Below, one piece after another: positions 7,040 through 15,565 of a DNA stretch of 38,344 nt. The notes beneath the pieces are model-generated. The model did not search any database, was not told the DNA's origin, and saw nothing but the letters and a program-made list of their open reading frames with translations. Made by a program: the position numbers and the translations under genes. Every line of letters starts with the position of its first letter. Position 1 is the first letter of the stretch. This stretch comes from Candidatus Bathyarchaeota archaeon (lineage in GTDB: Archaea; Thermoproteota; Bathyarchaeia; Bathyarchaeales; Bathycorpusculaceae), in assembly GCA_030017755.1 (NCBI GenBank), contig JASEJA010000001.1, positions 1-38,344 on the forward strand, read 5' to 3'.

Positions 7040-8926
7040 TCACGGGCAGCTTTTTCCGTAATTTATTGCGGCTAATCCTATGTCCAGCATGTCTATTTTT
7101 TTGTCTTGATTTAGGTCGGCTTCAGGATTCCATCGTGGATGTAATATATTTGAACCGTAAGTTAGACAGATTAGGCCTATGTCAGCCATGTCTACTTTTC
7201 CATCATCATTTACATCTCCAATCAATCTAACTTTTATAGTTCCGTTGGTGAAAGTGTTGTCTGTTAGATCTGTTTCGTACGGAACTGGAGCGGCTTCTGC
7301 GGATATTGTGTAATTGTGACATGCTGGTACACCAGCGGTATTCCAGGTGAGTGTTATTGTCGTATTTCCGTTTGGAGGTAAGTTTTCAACAGTTATTATA
7401 CCGATAAGTGTTGCGTCGTAGAAAGCTTTAACGTCAAATGTTTCTGTCAGATCTCCCTCGTTCTTCACGGTGACGTTAATGTGGGCAAGCCATCCTTGAT
7501 AGACCCATGTTGAATAAGTTTTAACATCAATTATTGCTATGTCCCTTATAACCGATGCGAAATATCCATTTTGGACTTCATGTATTATCGGCTGACCTGT
7601 TGAGTCTTTAAGGACGGTGTCTGTTAGGTTCAATGGACTAGTGCCGAAAGCATCAACGTGAAAAGTTATTCGGAGGAGTGGTAATGGCGAATAGGTTGTT
7701 ATGGGGTTTGGATAGGTGAGTTTGATCCATACAAAGCCTGCTTCGTCACTTTGAATCATACTTGTTGTGGGGGTTTGGTTCAAAACTTTGAAGAATGTTA
7801 TGCCGATGAAGCCTAGCGGAGCAGTGTTGTAGGTTAGGTTGAACTGACAGGACTTCATGTCTTCAACATCGTCCAGAGTTATGTTTATATAAAATTCGTT
7901 GCAAGGGACAAGTGTAGGATCTATTATTTCTTGGGGTTCTACACTTAGTTTGGCAATCAACATGTTGTTGAAGTAGCCGTTGAAAGTGTCGTGTGGAAGA
8001 GTGTTACCCAGTGAGTCGTATAGGGCTTCCTCAATTATCGGTATGGATGTTTCACCAAAATCTTTCACGTGAAAAGTGATTGTTGCAAGGTCTCCGTCGC
8101 CGTTAACTCCGACGCCATCCATTATCGTACAGCTCATTAAGACAACTCCGTGCGTCGCATTGAAAGTATATAGGATGTCAAATTCAAAATCTGTTGTGCC
8201 GCCTAACTTTAGAAATGATCCTTCAGTCACGTTTAGAACGTCTATGATTGCTGTTGGAAACGGCACAGTTAGTTGCCAAGCGTAAAGGTCTGTAGCGTTT
8301 GTTATGCTCATGCTTAGAGTGAAGTTGTGGCATGGTGTTAACGTTGGATCAACCACTCTTGGAGGATTCACGTAGAGCTTTGCTGGTGGTGGAGGCACCC
8401 AATTGCTAAAGTAGCCGTCTTCTAACGTTGCTGGAATTTCCACCATATCGGGATCAAGCAGATACGTGTCTTCGCCGTAAGGTCTGGAATAGTTTATGTA
8501 TGAGGAGCCTATGCCCTTAACTTCAAATTCGATGCATGCTAGAACCCCGCTTCCGCTGACGCCGGGAGCCGTACCAAGCTGGGATGCACCCAACATGACG
8601 TAGCCTGTGTCATTATCAATTATTGGTGTTGGTTGTACCGGAAATCCAAATGGGCTGTCGGAGGGGATCCAAGCACGTGCGCAGCCTAATACGCTTGGAT
8701 TAAATGTCGCTTTTATCTGCCAGTTCCAGAGGTTAACGACGTCGCTTACTGTAGCGTTAATAATGAATGTTGTGCCGATGTCTTTTGAGGGGTCTATTAC
8801 TGAGGGGGGATTAATTGAAAGTGTCGCTATTTCTGGCGCGAATATTGGTTTAATAGTTAATATTGATGATAAAAGAGTTATTGCCGCAAGCCATATGATA
8901 ACTCCCGTTACTGCCTTAATTTTCAT
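7040..8926 (-). CDS. scaffoldin-like protein: three cohesins, CARDB, dockerin
   Basis: This 628-residue secreted protein has a signal peptide (about 5-30), three consecutive cohesin modules (about 33-175, 182-320 and 325-457), a CARDB module (461-567) and a C-terminal dockerin (570-624). Each cohesin ends with a GYF motif. The dockerin has two EF-hand-like calcium loops, DVNDDGKVDMADIG and DLNQDKKIDMLDIG. Several cohesins plus one dockerin on one chain is the layout of an adaptor scaffoldin: it can bind up to three dockerin proteins and itself dock onto another cohesin. Candidate partners nearby are the anchored cohesin proteins (4822-6951) and the dockerin proteins at 9078-10079 and 16731-18923. 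There is no membrane anchor or enzymatic domain. A strong Shine-Dalgarno site (GGAGAAGGTG) precedes the ATG. Confidence 0.88.
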   Translation of the reverse strand: MKIKAVTGVIIWLAAITLLSSILTIKPIFAPEIATLSINPPSVIDPSKDIGTTFIINATVSDVVNLWNWQIKATFNPSVLGCARAWIPSDSPFGFPVQPTPIIDNDTGYVMLGASQLGTAPGVSGSGVLACIEFEVKGIGSSYINYSRPYGEDTYLLDPDMVEIPATLEDGYFSNWVPPPPAKLYVNPPRVVDPTLTPCHNFTLSMSITNATDLYAWQLTVPFPTAIIDVLNVTEGSFLKLGGTTDFEFDILYTFNATHGVVLMSCTIMDGVGVNGDGDLATITFHVKDFGETSIPIIEEALYDSLGNTLPHDTFNGYFNNMLIAKLSVEPQEIIDPTLVPCNEFYINITLDDVEDMKSCQFNLTYNTAPLGFIGITFFKVLNQTPTTSMIQSDEAGFVWIKLTYPNPITTYSPLPLLRITFHVDAFGTSPLNLTDTVLKDSTGQPIIHEVQNGYFASVIRDIAIIDVKTYSTWVYQGWLAHINVTVKNEGDLTETFDVKAFYDATLIGIITVENLPPNGNTTITLTWNTAGVPACHNYTISAEAAPVPYETDLTDNTFTNGTIKVRLIGDVNDDGKVDMADIGLICLTYGSNILHPRWNPEADLNQDKKIDMLDIGLAAINYGKSCP

Positions 8927-9077
8927 TTCACACCTTCTCCTTTCGGTTATTTTTACTTATTATTGTAAAATTAAAAGTTTATTTAAAGTTTCTGGAGACA
9001 TTTTTATAAGGAAAATTGCAACTTTCACAATAAGATGCTTAGTTCAATTCTTATGACCATTAAGCTTGGCTGAACTG

Positions 9078-10079
9078 TCATACACCTGTGTTTCCATAGT
9101 TTTTGCATATTATGCCTATGTCCTTCATGTCGATTTTTCCATCATTGTTAAGGTCGCATCTTGGGTCCCAGTTTGGGTCGCCCGGTTTTGATCCGTAGGC
9201 TTTGGCTGCTAAGCCTATGTCCTTCATGTCTACTTTCATGTCTTCGTTTACATCTCCCACTAGTATTACTCGGAATTGTGCAGTGCTAAGAACGCTTTCA
9301 TTACCATATTTACATGATCCGTAAACCGTGTAGTTGCCTAGCATTACATCTAATTTTGGAAGTGTTATGGCAACTTGGAAGTTTGAAGTGGATGATGTGG
9401 AAATTAAGGTGTAAGCTGAAAGCTGACTTCCAGTACTTGATGTTGAAGTTATTGTAAAGGTAGCGTTCTTTTCTGGACAGTAGGGGATTCCTCCGTTTTT
9501 CGGGAAATCTGTGTAAAGGCTTGAGTAAATAGTTGTTATTCCAGTTGGAGCCGTGGATGATATTTCAAATGAAGCAATTATGTAGCTTGAAGAGTTCGCT
9601 GAAGTTGATACCTTGTTGTAAAAGGCTTGGAATGGGGAACCTGTTGAGAATTGAAGGTAGAACGCTACCATAATAGATTGGGAAACATTGCTGTTGTTTT
9701 TCCATACAACCTTCGCGTAAGCTGTGGAGCCTCTCATGAAACTATTTTGGGGATTTCCATACATGTCGCATGAGTATAAATCTGTTATTTCCACAAGCCA
9801 GTTTGCACCTTCTATGGCGTCTGTTTGTAATGTTCTGAAAACGTAATATCTATATTCCGTATCTATTTCTAATGCTATGAGGGCATCCTGCGCTGGTGAG
9901 CCATCTAATGTTAGGTTTCCTTGGATTATGACTGTTTCTCCAGCGTTGTATGTTTGTTTATTTGTTGTTATTGTTAGCGTAAGTGTTGAAGCTGAAACAG
10001 GTTTTGTTACAATTAAGAGTAAACATAGTGTCACCGCAATTAAAATGCTCTTCAAATTCAAGAATTTCTTCATTTGCAT
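9078..10079 (-). CDS. secreted dockerin protein with Ig-like domain
   Basis: This 333-residue protein has a signal peptide (about 10-30) and a beta-sandwich domain of macroglobulin/Ig type (about 31-130; TTNKQTYNAGETVIIQGNLT). A second, serine/threonine-rich beta-domain follows (about 130-270), containing GIPYCPEKNATF. The C-terminal dockerin (275-330) has two calcium loops, DVNEDMKVDMKDIG and DLNNDGKIDMKDIG. The first loop has Met where Gly is usual (EDMK). The motif around PYCPEK also closes the cohesin protein at 10188-12125, so the two share a C-terminal domain type. No catalytic site is seen. It would be a client of the neighbouring cohesins. The ATG at 10073 is an equally plausible start. 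Confidence 0.83.
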   Translation of the reverse strand: MQMKKFLNLKSILIAVTLCLLLIVTKPVSASTLTLTITTNKQTYNAGETVIIQGNLTLDGSPAQDALIALEIDTEYRYYVFRTLQTDAIEGANWLVEITDLYSCDMYGNPQNSFMRGSTAYAKVVWKNNSNVSQSIMVAFYLQFSTGSPFQAFYNKVSTSANSSSYIIASFEISSTAPTGITTIYSSLYTDFPKNGGIPYCPEKNATFTITSTSSTGSQLSAYTLISTSSTSNFQVAITLPKLDVMLGNYTVYGSCKYGNESVLSTAQFRVILVGDVNEDMKVDMKDIGLAAKAYGSKPGDPNWDPRCDLNNDGKIDMKDIGIICKNYGNTGV

Positions 10080-10155
10080 CTTGTTTCACTCGTTAGTAGA
10101 AAGTTTGTTTTGGAAGTAATAAGGCTTATGGATTTTTCTTCTACGTTCTAAAGAG

Positions 10156-10167
10156 AAAAAAGGGGGG
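10156..10167 (-). terminator. C6-T6 run after the large cohesin gene
   Basis: On the minus strand a C6 run followed by T6 lies 21-32 nt beyond the stop of the gene at 10188-12125. This is compatible with an archaeal oligo-T terminator. No hairpin is required and none is obvious. Confidence 0.35.
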
Positions 10168-10187
10168 TGTTGAATGGTTTTTCTTTT

Positions 10188-12125
10188 TTATGGTCGTTTG
10201 ATGTAGAAGTCTATTGTGTTTGTCTTTTCTGGGCAGTATGGTGTTCCGTTGTTCCATGGAAGGTTGTTATAGGCGTTACCATAGACTGTTCCTTTGCCTA
10301 CCACGGCATGCGAAGGCATTGGTATGCTGATTATCCATGTGTCTGTGCGGAATTCACAATAGTGTCCGTATTCGCCCCAGCCGAATTCTCCGATGTAGTA
10401 TACATCGTGGCCTATTACGAAGCCTAGCTCGTCGTACACTACTACTGTGAGGTATACTGGAACTGGCTGCATGCGATATGTGCGGAATTCCATTACGAAT
10501 TCTAATGGGTCGTTGACTAATGGTTTCCTCTTGATGAACTTTGTTACTTTCGGTTCGATGCTTGTTATTTCAACCGGCCACCAAACTTTGAATGGCATCG
10601 TGTCGTTTGCAACTTTTTCTGCTACTTCAACTGTTGCTCTCGCTATCCATTCACCTAACACTCTACCTTCTGGGTTATCGCATGGCCATGGAATTCTGAA
10701 CGACACGTGAGCTATGCCGATGTCGTTGGTTGTGGCTTCTCTGTAGATGTAGAATTCTCCGTGGCGGACTTCAAAGGCTACAAGTTTCTGTTGCACCGGG
10801 TCGTCGTTATATTTGACTAGTGCATAGAGCTCTACTTGCACTTGTGGAGCAAATGAGTCGCTTGGCATGTTAAAGTCTTGTCCACCGTATGGACGTGGAT
10901 ATTGTGAGTATAGGTCTAGACTTAAGCCTAATACGCGCATTGGAGCGCGGTAGTTTCCACCAATGCATGTTCCTAGGGGGATTTCATCCATGTGTTGGTT
11001 TAGTGCGTAGCCGTAGAAGTTGTCGTTGGGGTCCAATGGGTTGCCTTCCAGACTTGTGAAGCTTAAGTCTGTCCAAGCTTCCTCAGGAGATATTGTTTCA
11101 TAAATGGCTGTGAAGTGTAGGCTTACGAGTAGGCCTTCTCCCTCTGGGAATGGTGCATGCCAGACGTTGCCGTCTCCGGGCATTATTATTACGCCGACTG
11201 TCCAAGCGTTGTAGCCTGGTGGAAGCGCGGCGTCACCCATATAATCGAAAGCACTTGCATAAATCACTGATTCGCCGTTGTTTGTAAAGTTTTCCATGAA
11301 CGTTCCTTCAGTATAGTTAACTGGCTCTAGAAGGGTAGCATTAAATCTTAAGGCGAACTGAAAGCCTATAATCTCCCATGCTGGGTCAACGTTTTTCACT
11401 AGAATGTCTATTTGGACATCTTGACCTAAGACTCTTGCTTTGTATTCAGCTGGATAAACCATGTAGTATGGATAAATTTCTGGTGGGGCCCAGAATATTT
11501 CGTAGTGTCCAGGTTCAGAGGTGAAAGGTATATCCGCCATGTCTGGGTCCAATAAGAACGTGTCAACAGCATCGAAGGTAAAGTCGCAACTGTAATATTC
11601 TTCATATCCAACTCCTTGTGCCACTTCAAAGACTATCCAAGCTAGGTCTCCGCTACCACTCACGCCTGGTTCACCACCTAGCCTGCTTGACCCCATCATA
11701 ACATAGCCGGTGGTGTTGTCAATCACTGGTGTGGGTGTAACCGCGAATTTGAATGGGCTGTCTGCTGGAATGAAAGCCTTTGTGCACTGCAGTAGGCTTG
11801 CGTTAAAGTATAACTTAATCTGCCAGTTCCATAGGTTTGTGACGGCCCCAAGGTATACGCGTATGTAGAATATATCGCCAGCATGAGTGTCAGCGTGGAA
11901 TATTATGTCGCCTGGTCCAGCTGGTGTTAAATCTTTTTTTGTGTCGTATGTGTGGCTTGCAGTCCAGTAAGTTCGGTCTACGTGTGCAAGGTCATAAGTG
12001 TCGTCAGGGTTTAACACCGAAATGGTCGCAATCTGAGCATAGGCTGCTGGAAAAGCCATAATCATTCCGAAGACAAGCATTGCAATGAGGTAGACACTAA
12101 TAACTTTCAAGGAATTCTCTTTCAT
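10188..12125 (-). CDS. large secreted cohesin-domain protein
   Basis: This 645-residue protein has a signal peptide (about 7-30), one clear cohesin (about 33-210; NLWNWQIKLYFNASLLQC, DTFLLDPDMADIPF), and a second cohesin-like module (about 215-380; IIGFQFALRFNATLLEPVN, EGEGLLVSLHFTA). Ig-like domains follow (about 400-515 and 520-640), the first with DPVQQKLVAFEV and GIAHVSFRIPW. It ends with GTPYCPEKTNTIDFYIKRP and has no dockerin and no C-terminal anchor. The C-terminal part resembles archaeal surface-layer or binding domains, so it may attach to the cell surface non-covalently; this is inference. The first cohesin shares a 109-bp near-identical DNA stretch with the gene at 4822-5808. A fragment of its first Ig-like domain survives as the pseudogene at 1774-2206. 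A Shine-Dalgarno site (AAAGGAGAAAG) supports the ATG. Confidence 0.82.
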   Translation of the reverse strand: MKENSLKVISVYLIAMLVFGMIMAFPAAYAQIATISVLNPDDTYDLAHVDRTYWTASHTYDTKKDLTPAGPGDIIFHADTHAGDIFYIRVYLGAVTNLWNWQIKLYFNASLLQCTKAFIPADSPFKFAVTPTPVIDNTTGYVMMGSSRLGGEPGVSGSGDLAWIVFEVAQGVGYEEYYSCDFTFDAVDTFLLDPDMADIPFTSEPGHYEIFWAPPEIYPYYMVYPAEYKARVLGQDVQIDILVKNVDPAWEIIGFQFALRFNATLLEPVNYTEGTFMENFTNNGESVIYASAFDYMGDAALPPGYNAWTVGVIIMPGDGNVWHAPFPEGEGLLVSLHFTAIYETISPEEAWTDLSFTSLEGNPLDPNDNFYGYALNQHMDEIPLGTCIGGNYRAPMRVLGLSLDLYSQYPRPYGGQDFNMPSDSFAPQVQVELYALVKYNDDPVQQKLVAFEVRHGEFYIYREATTNDIGIAHVSFRIPWPCDNPEGRVLGEWIARATVEVAEKVANDTMPFKVWWPVEITSIEPKVTKFIKRKPLVNDPLEFVMEFRTYRMQPVPVYLTVVVYDELGFVIGHDVYYIGEFGWGEYGHYCEFRTDTWIISIPMPSHAVVGKGTVYGNAYNNLPWNNGTPYCPEKTNTIDFYIKRP

Positions 12126-12256
12126 ATTTCTTTCTCCTTTCTCTCTTCAACGAATAAATAAATTGTAAGTTTTCAAATTTAAAGGTTCTGGAATTATCTT
12201 CTATACGTTAAAGTTAAAGCGGTTACGGCAAAAACTAAAGCTAATAAAATTGGAAG

Positions 12257-13318
12257 TCATTTGCCTAACTCAGAGGAAATAACATGGCAAGCGACAAGAT
12301 GTCCATTTCCAACATCAACAAGCTGGGGTTCTTCCTTGCGACAAACATCAGTAACGGACTGGCATCTGGGGTGAAATCTGCAGCCGCTCGGCGGATTAAC
12401 AGGGCTTGGAACATCCCCTGTTAAGGGTGGACGCTCCCTCCTTCTGGTGGGATCTGGTATTGGGATTGAGGCAAATAGCCCTTGAGCATATGGATGTAAA
12501 GGTTCCTTGAAAAGTTCCTCTGTTGTGGCTACTTCAACAATTTTTCCAAGATACATAACCGCAACTCTATCGCTGATAACTTCCACGACGCTCAAATCGT
12601 GGCTAACAAACATGTAGGTTAAACCGAAATCCTTGCCTAAATCTTTGAAGAGGTTTAGAAGCTGCGCCCTAACGCTCACGTCTACCGACGATGTGGGCTC
12701 ATCTAAAACAACAAATTCCGGGCGGACAATGAGGGCCCGGGACACAGCGATTCTCTGTCTTTGTCCGCCACTAAACTCATGCGGATACCGGCAAAGATGT
12801 TTCTCACTTAAGCCAACCCTTTCAAGCATATCAACGACCATTTTTTTGGCTTCAGAGCCGCGTGCTAATCCTTGGGCTACAAGCGGTTCGGCAACTATGT
12901 CCTTAACAAGCATTCTTGGATCCAAAGAGGTTGTGGGGTCTTGATAAACAATTTGCATTTTACGCCTTAACTGCCTAAGTTTTCTTCCTTTAAAAGTGGC
13001 TAAATCATACTCCTCTCTAATCCGCCTTAGCTTTGAGGAACGCGGATTCTCTTTTTCAAGCTTATCAATTTCCTCTAAAATGTCTTCGGGAATATTGTAG
13101 TAAATGCTACCTGCGTCAGGAGTGAGAAGCCTAATGATTGTTTTTCCAAGAGTTGTTTTTCCACAGCCCGATTCGCCAACCAGTCCGAAGCATTCACCCT
13201 TCATTATAGTGAGGTTAACTCCATCAACAGCCTTAACATCAGCCATCTTCCTCTTAAAGATACCACCAATTATAGGATAATACTTCTTCAGTCCTTTTAT
13301 ATGTAACAAAGTGCTCAT
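12257..13318 (-). CDS. oppF: oligopeptide/dipeptide ABC transporter ATPase (OppF type)
   Basis: I place the start at the ATG at 13318 (353 residues) because GGAGGT lies 6-11 nt upstream; the frame is open to 13342, inside oppD. The motifs are Walker A (GESGCGKTT), Q-loop region (MQIVYQDPTTSLDP), signature (FSGGQRQR), Walker B (FVVLDEPTSSVD) and H-loop (FVSHDLSVV). A charged insertion of about 40 residues lies between Walker A and the Q-loop. The C-terminal oligo_HPY extension has cysteines in CRFHPRC and two more near the end (VCRKEE, VACHV), a pattern found in many Opp/Dpp ATPases. It is the last gene of the operon and forms the ATPase pair with OppD. Opp and Dpp cannot be told apart from sequence alone. 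Confidence 0.9.
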   Translation of the reverse strand: MSTLLHIKGLKKYYPIIGGIFKRKMADVKAVDGVNLTIMKGECFGLVGESGCGKTTLGKTIIRLLTPDAGSIYYNIPEDILEEIDKLEKENPRSSKLRRIREEYDLATFKGRKLRQLRRKMQIVYQDPTTSLDPRMLVKDIVAEPLVAQGLARGSEAKKMVVDMLERVGLSEKHLCRYPHEFSGGQRQRIAVSRALIVRPEFVVLDEPTSSVDVSVRAQLLNLFKDLGKDFGLTYMFVSHDLSVVEVISDRVAVMYLGKIVEVATTEELFKEPLHPYAQGLFASIPIPDPTRRRERPPLTGDVPSPVNPPSGCRFHPRCQSVTDVCRKEEPQLVDVGNGHLVACHVISSELGK

Positions 13319-14454
13319 TTCGAACCTCCGTAGAGATTGCATGCTACAAAATGATCTTTCTCAACTTCAGTGAAGGCAGGTTTAACTTTACGACAAATCT
13401 CCATTGCATAGGAGCATCTGTCATGAAATCTGCAGCCAGATGGAGGATTTAGTAAGCTGGGAACTGTGCCAGGTATGGACTTAAGCGGTTTGCCTGGTCG
13501 AGGAATGGATTCAAGCAGTCCACGCGTGTACGGATGTAAAGGCTTCTTAAAAAGTTCATATACATCAGCGAGTTCAACGACATTTCCTGCATACATAACG
13601 GCAACTCTGTCAGAGATCTCCGAAATAACGCCTAAATCGTGAGTAATATATAATACTGATGATTTAAACATGCTCTTCAATCTTTTTATTAGACTTAGGA
13701 TTTGAGCCTGCACTGTGACATCAAGGTTTGTTGTTGGTTCATCTGCTATCAGAAGTTTTGGGTTACATGCCAAAGCCATGGCAATTACTACCCTTTGAGC
13801 CATGCCGCCGCTGAGCTCGTGGGGGTACATTTTTGCAACTCTTTCGGGGTCAGGTATCCCCATTCCTCTAAGGATGCGAACAACCTCTCTCTGCACTTCT
13901 AGTTTGAATCTGCGTTGGGAACCTGGAATTTTGGATAAAATCTTATTGGTCAAGGAGTTTGGATTTTTGAGCATTCTCTCATAGAGGTTCATTTCGAAGG
14001 TTGAGCCTTTTAATCCCTTTTTCCTCCGCTCTTGCTTAAGAGATTCAAGTGCTTTTTTCAGAAACTCCTCTTTCCTATGTTTGACTAGGACTTCTGAGAT
14101 TTGGCTCGAAACCGTGTAAACCGGGTTCAGGTAGACTCTTGGCTCTTGGAAGACCATGGAAATGTCCTTGCCTCTTATAGTTCTGAGATGCTCATCGCTC
14201 TGTTTTAACAGGTCTACTTTTTTACCTTGAACGTTGAAGAGTATGCGTCCGCCCTCTATTTTTCCTGGAGATGGGATCAGAACTAACGTTGAGAGGCTTG
14301 TCACACTTTTTCCGCATCCGGTTTCGCCGACTAAGCCTAAGGTTTCGCCATCGCGGATATACAGGTTTACGCCGTCTAAAGCTTGAACTATTCCTTCGTA
14401 AGTGTAGAAGTTTAAGACCAAACCATTTATTTCCAGTAGCCTTTCCTCAGTCAT
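13315..14454 (-). CDS. oppD: oligopeptide/dipeptide ABC transporter ATPase (OppD type)
   Basis: I place the start at the ATG at 14454 (379 residues), preceded by GGAGGAG at 14460-14466 and lying just beyond the oppC stop; an upstream ATG at 14481 lies inside oppC. The motifs are Walker A (GETGCGKSV), Q-loop (MVFQEPRVYLNP), signature (LSGGMAQR), Walker B (LLIADEPTTNLD) and H-loop (YITHDLGVI). An insertion of about 75 lysine-rich residues between the Q-loop and the signature makes it longer than the usual 320-340. The C-terminal oligo_HPY segment again carries four cysteines (CRFHDRC, ICRKVK, VACNLY). The stop overlaps the start of oppF by 4 nt, suggesting translational coupling. It powers peptide import together with OppF. 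Confidence 0.9.
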   Translation of the reverse strand: MTEERLLEINGLVLNFYTYEGIVQALDGVNLYIRDGETLGLVGETGCGKSVTSLSTLVLIPSPGKIEGGRILFNVQGKKVDLLKQSDEHLRTIRGKDISMVFQEPRVYLNPVYTVSSQISEVLVKHRKEEFLKKALESLKQERRKKGLKGSTFEMNLYERMLKNPNSLTNKILSKIPGSQRRFKLEVQREVVRILRGMGIPDPERVAKMYPHELSGGMAQRVVIAMALACNPKLLIADEPTTNLDVTVQAQILSLIKRLKSMFKSSVLYITHDLGVISEISDRVAVMYAGNVVELADVYELFKKPLHPYTRGLLESIPRPGKPLKSIPGTVPSLLNPPSGCRFHDRCSYAMEICRKVKPAFTEVEKDHFVACNLYGGSK

Positions 14455-14455
14455 T

Positions 14456-15562
14456 CTATCTCCTCCGAAGGGTTGGGTCAAGGACGTCTCGAAGGGCGTC
14501 GCCTAATAGGTTCCATCCCAAAACGAAAACGAAAATGAATATTCCGGGAATCAAGAATACATGCATATATCGTATGAGTTCTCTACCGATCCAGTTTCGG
14601 GATCTCTGTATTATTTGCCCCCAGTCTGCATAATTTGGTGGAGCACCAAGTCCTAGGAAACTAAGCGCTGCAGCTGTCAAAACTATCGACCCTATATCGA
14701 GGGAGGCCATTATAATAATTGGGTATATTGCGTTTGGCAGTATATGTTTTATGACTATTCCTAGGTCGGAAGTTCCAGCAGCCTTAGCAGCTTCTATGTA
14801 ATCTTCGTTTTTCACTCGTAGAACTTCGCCTCGGATGACCCTTGCGTACGAGGGCCATCCAATAAGCCAAAGAGTAATTAACACTTTGTCTAGGTTGTTC
14901 AAGCTGAATCTTAGATTTAAGGGATATAGCAGAACAGAAGCTAGGACGGCGATAAAGATTATCAGCAGAATTACTTTTATTTTCATTCTTGCTCGCGTTA
15001 TAAATGCAAAAAAGGTTGTTAAGCCAAAGATAACGACTAGGATGAATGATACGTTTAGAGTGAATACGGTTGGTATGGCTATTACTAATGCCATCGCAAG
15101 AATCAGTCCAGGGAAAGCTATTATTATATCTGTGAATCGCATAAGTGCCTCGTCGGCTAGGCCGCCGTAGTATGCAGCTGCTACTCCAATAATAATTCCA
15201 ATCATTAGAGCAACCATAACAGTTGTTATGCCTATTCGGAAAGCAGTGATTGTGCCCCAAATGCAAGCGTAGTATATGTCGTAGTGCTGGTCTGTTGTTC
15301 CAAAGGGATGCTCTATTGTGGGAGGGGTTGGCAACGGAGATAACTTGGCGATTTCTTCATCTCTGGGAATAATAAATGGGTCAGCGTAGGGTGGAGGTGC
15401 TAGGACGGGGGATAGGGCTGATAGGATTACGAAGCCTAATATTATTGCTATTCCAACTAATGACAGCGGGCTTTCCTGCACTCTTTTAAACATGAATTTC
15501 CATTCTTTAATTCTCGGTTGCATTGAAGCTTTAAATTCTTCCCATCTTGAACTTGTGGTCAT
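14456..15562 (-). CDS. oppC: oligopeptide ABC transporter permease (OppC type)
   Basis: This 368-residue permease has an N-terminal OppC_N-like segment with one helix (about 34-54), then the binding-protein-dependent permease core. The EAA loop that contacts the ATPases is recognisable (DYIEAAKAAGTSDLGIVIKH, about residues 247-266). Near the C-terminus are AALSFLGLGAPPNYADWG and LLGDALRDVLDPTLRRR, both highly typical of DppC/OppC. A hydrophobic insertion of about 50 residues (LILVVIFGLTTFFAF through LNLRFSLNN) lies between conserved helices and makes it longer than the usual 290-310. It starts 3 nt after the oppB stop, so it is in the same operon. It pairs with OppB to form the channel. Confidence 0.9.
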   Translation of the reverse strand: MTTSSRWEEFKASMQPRIKEWKFMFKRVQESPLSLVGIAIILGFVILSALSPVLAPPPYADPFIIPRDEEIAKLSPLPTPPTIEHPFGTTDQHYDIYYACIWGTITAFRIGITTVMVALMIGIIIGVAAAYYGGLADEALMRFTDIIIAFPGLILAMALVIAIPTVFTLNVSFILVVIFGLTTFFAFITRARMKIKVILLIIFIAVLASVLLYPLNLRFSLNNLDKVLITLWLIGWPSYARVIRGEVLRVKNEDYIEAAKAAGTSDLGIVIKHILPNAIYPIIIMASLDIGSIVLTAAALSFLGLGAPPNYADWGQIIQRSRNWIGRELIRYMHVFLIPGIFIFVFVLGWNLLGDALRDVLDPTLRRR

Positions 15563-15565
15563 ATT

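Noticed and set aside
8607-9056. A 149-codon plus-strand frame opposite and beyond the scaffoldin start
   Set aside because: Most of it is antisense to the first cohesin and signal peptide; similar shadows occur opposite other cohesins because of their shared codon pattern.
4822-12125. A cellulosome gene cluster
   Set aside because: Cohesins and dockerins are present, but there is no glycoside hydrolase, carbohydrate esterase, polysaccharide lyase or recognisable carbohydrate-binding module; the only function linked to a dockerin here is peptide binding.
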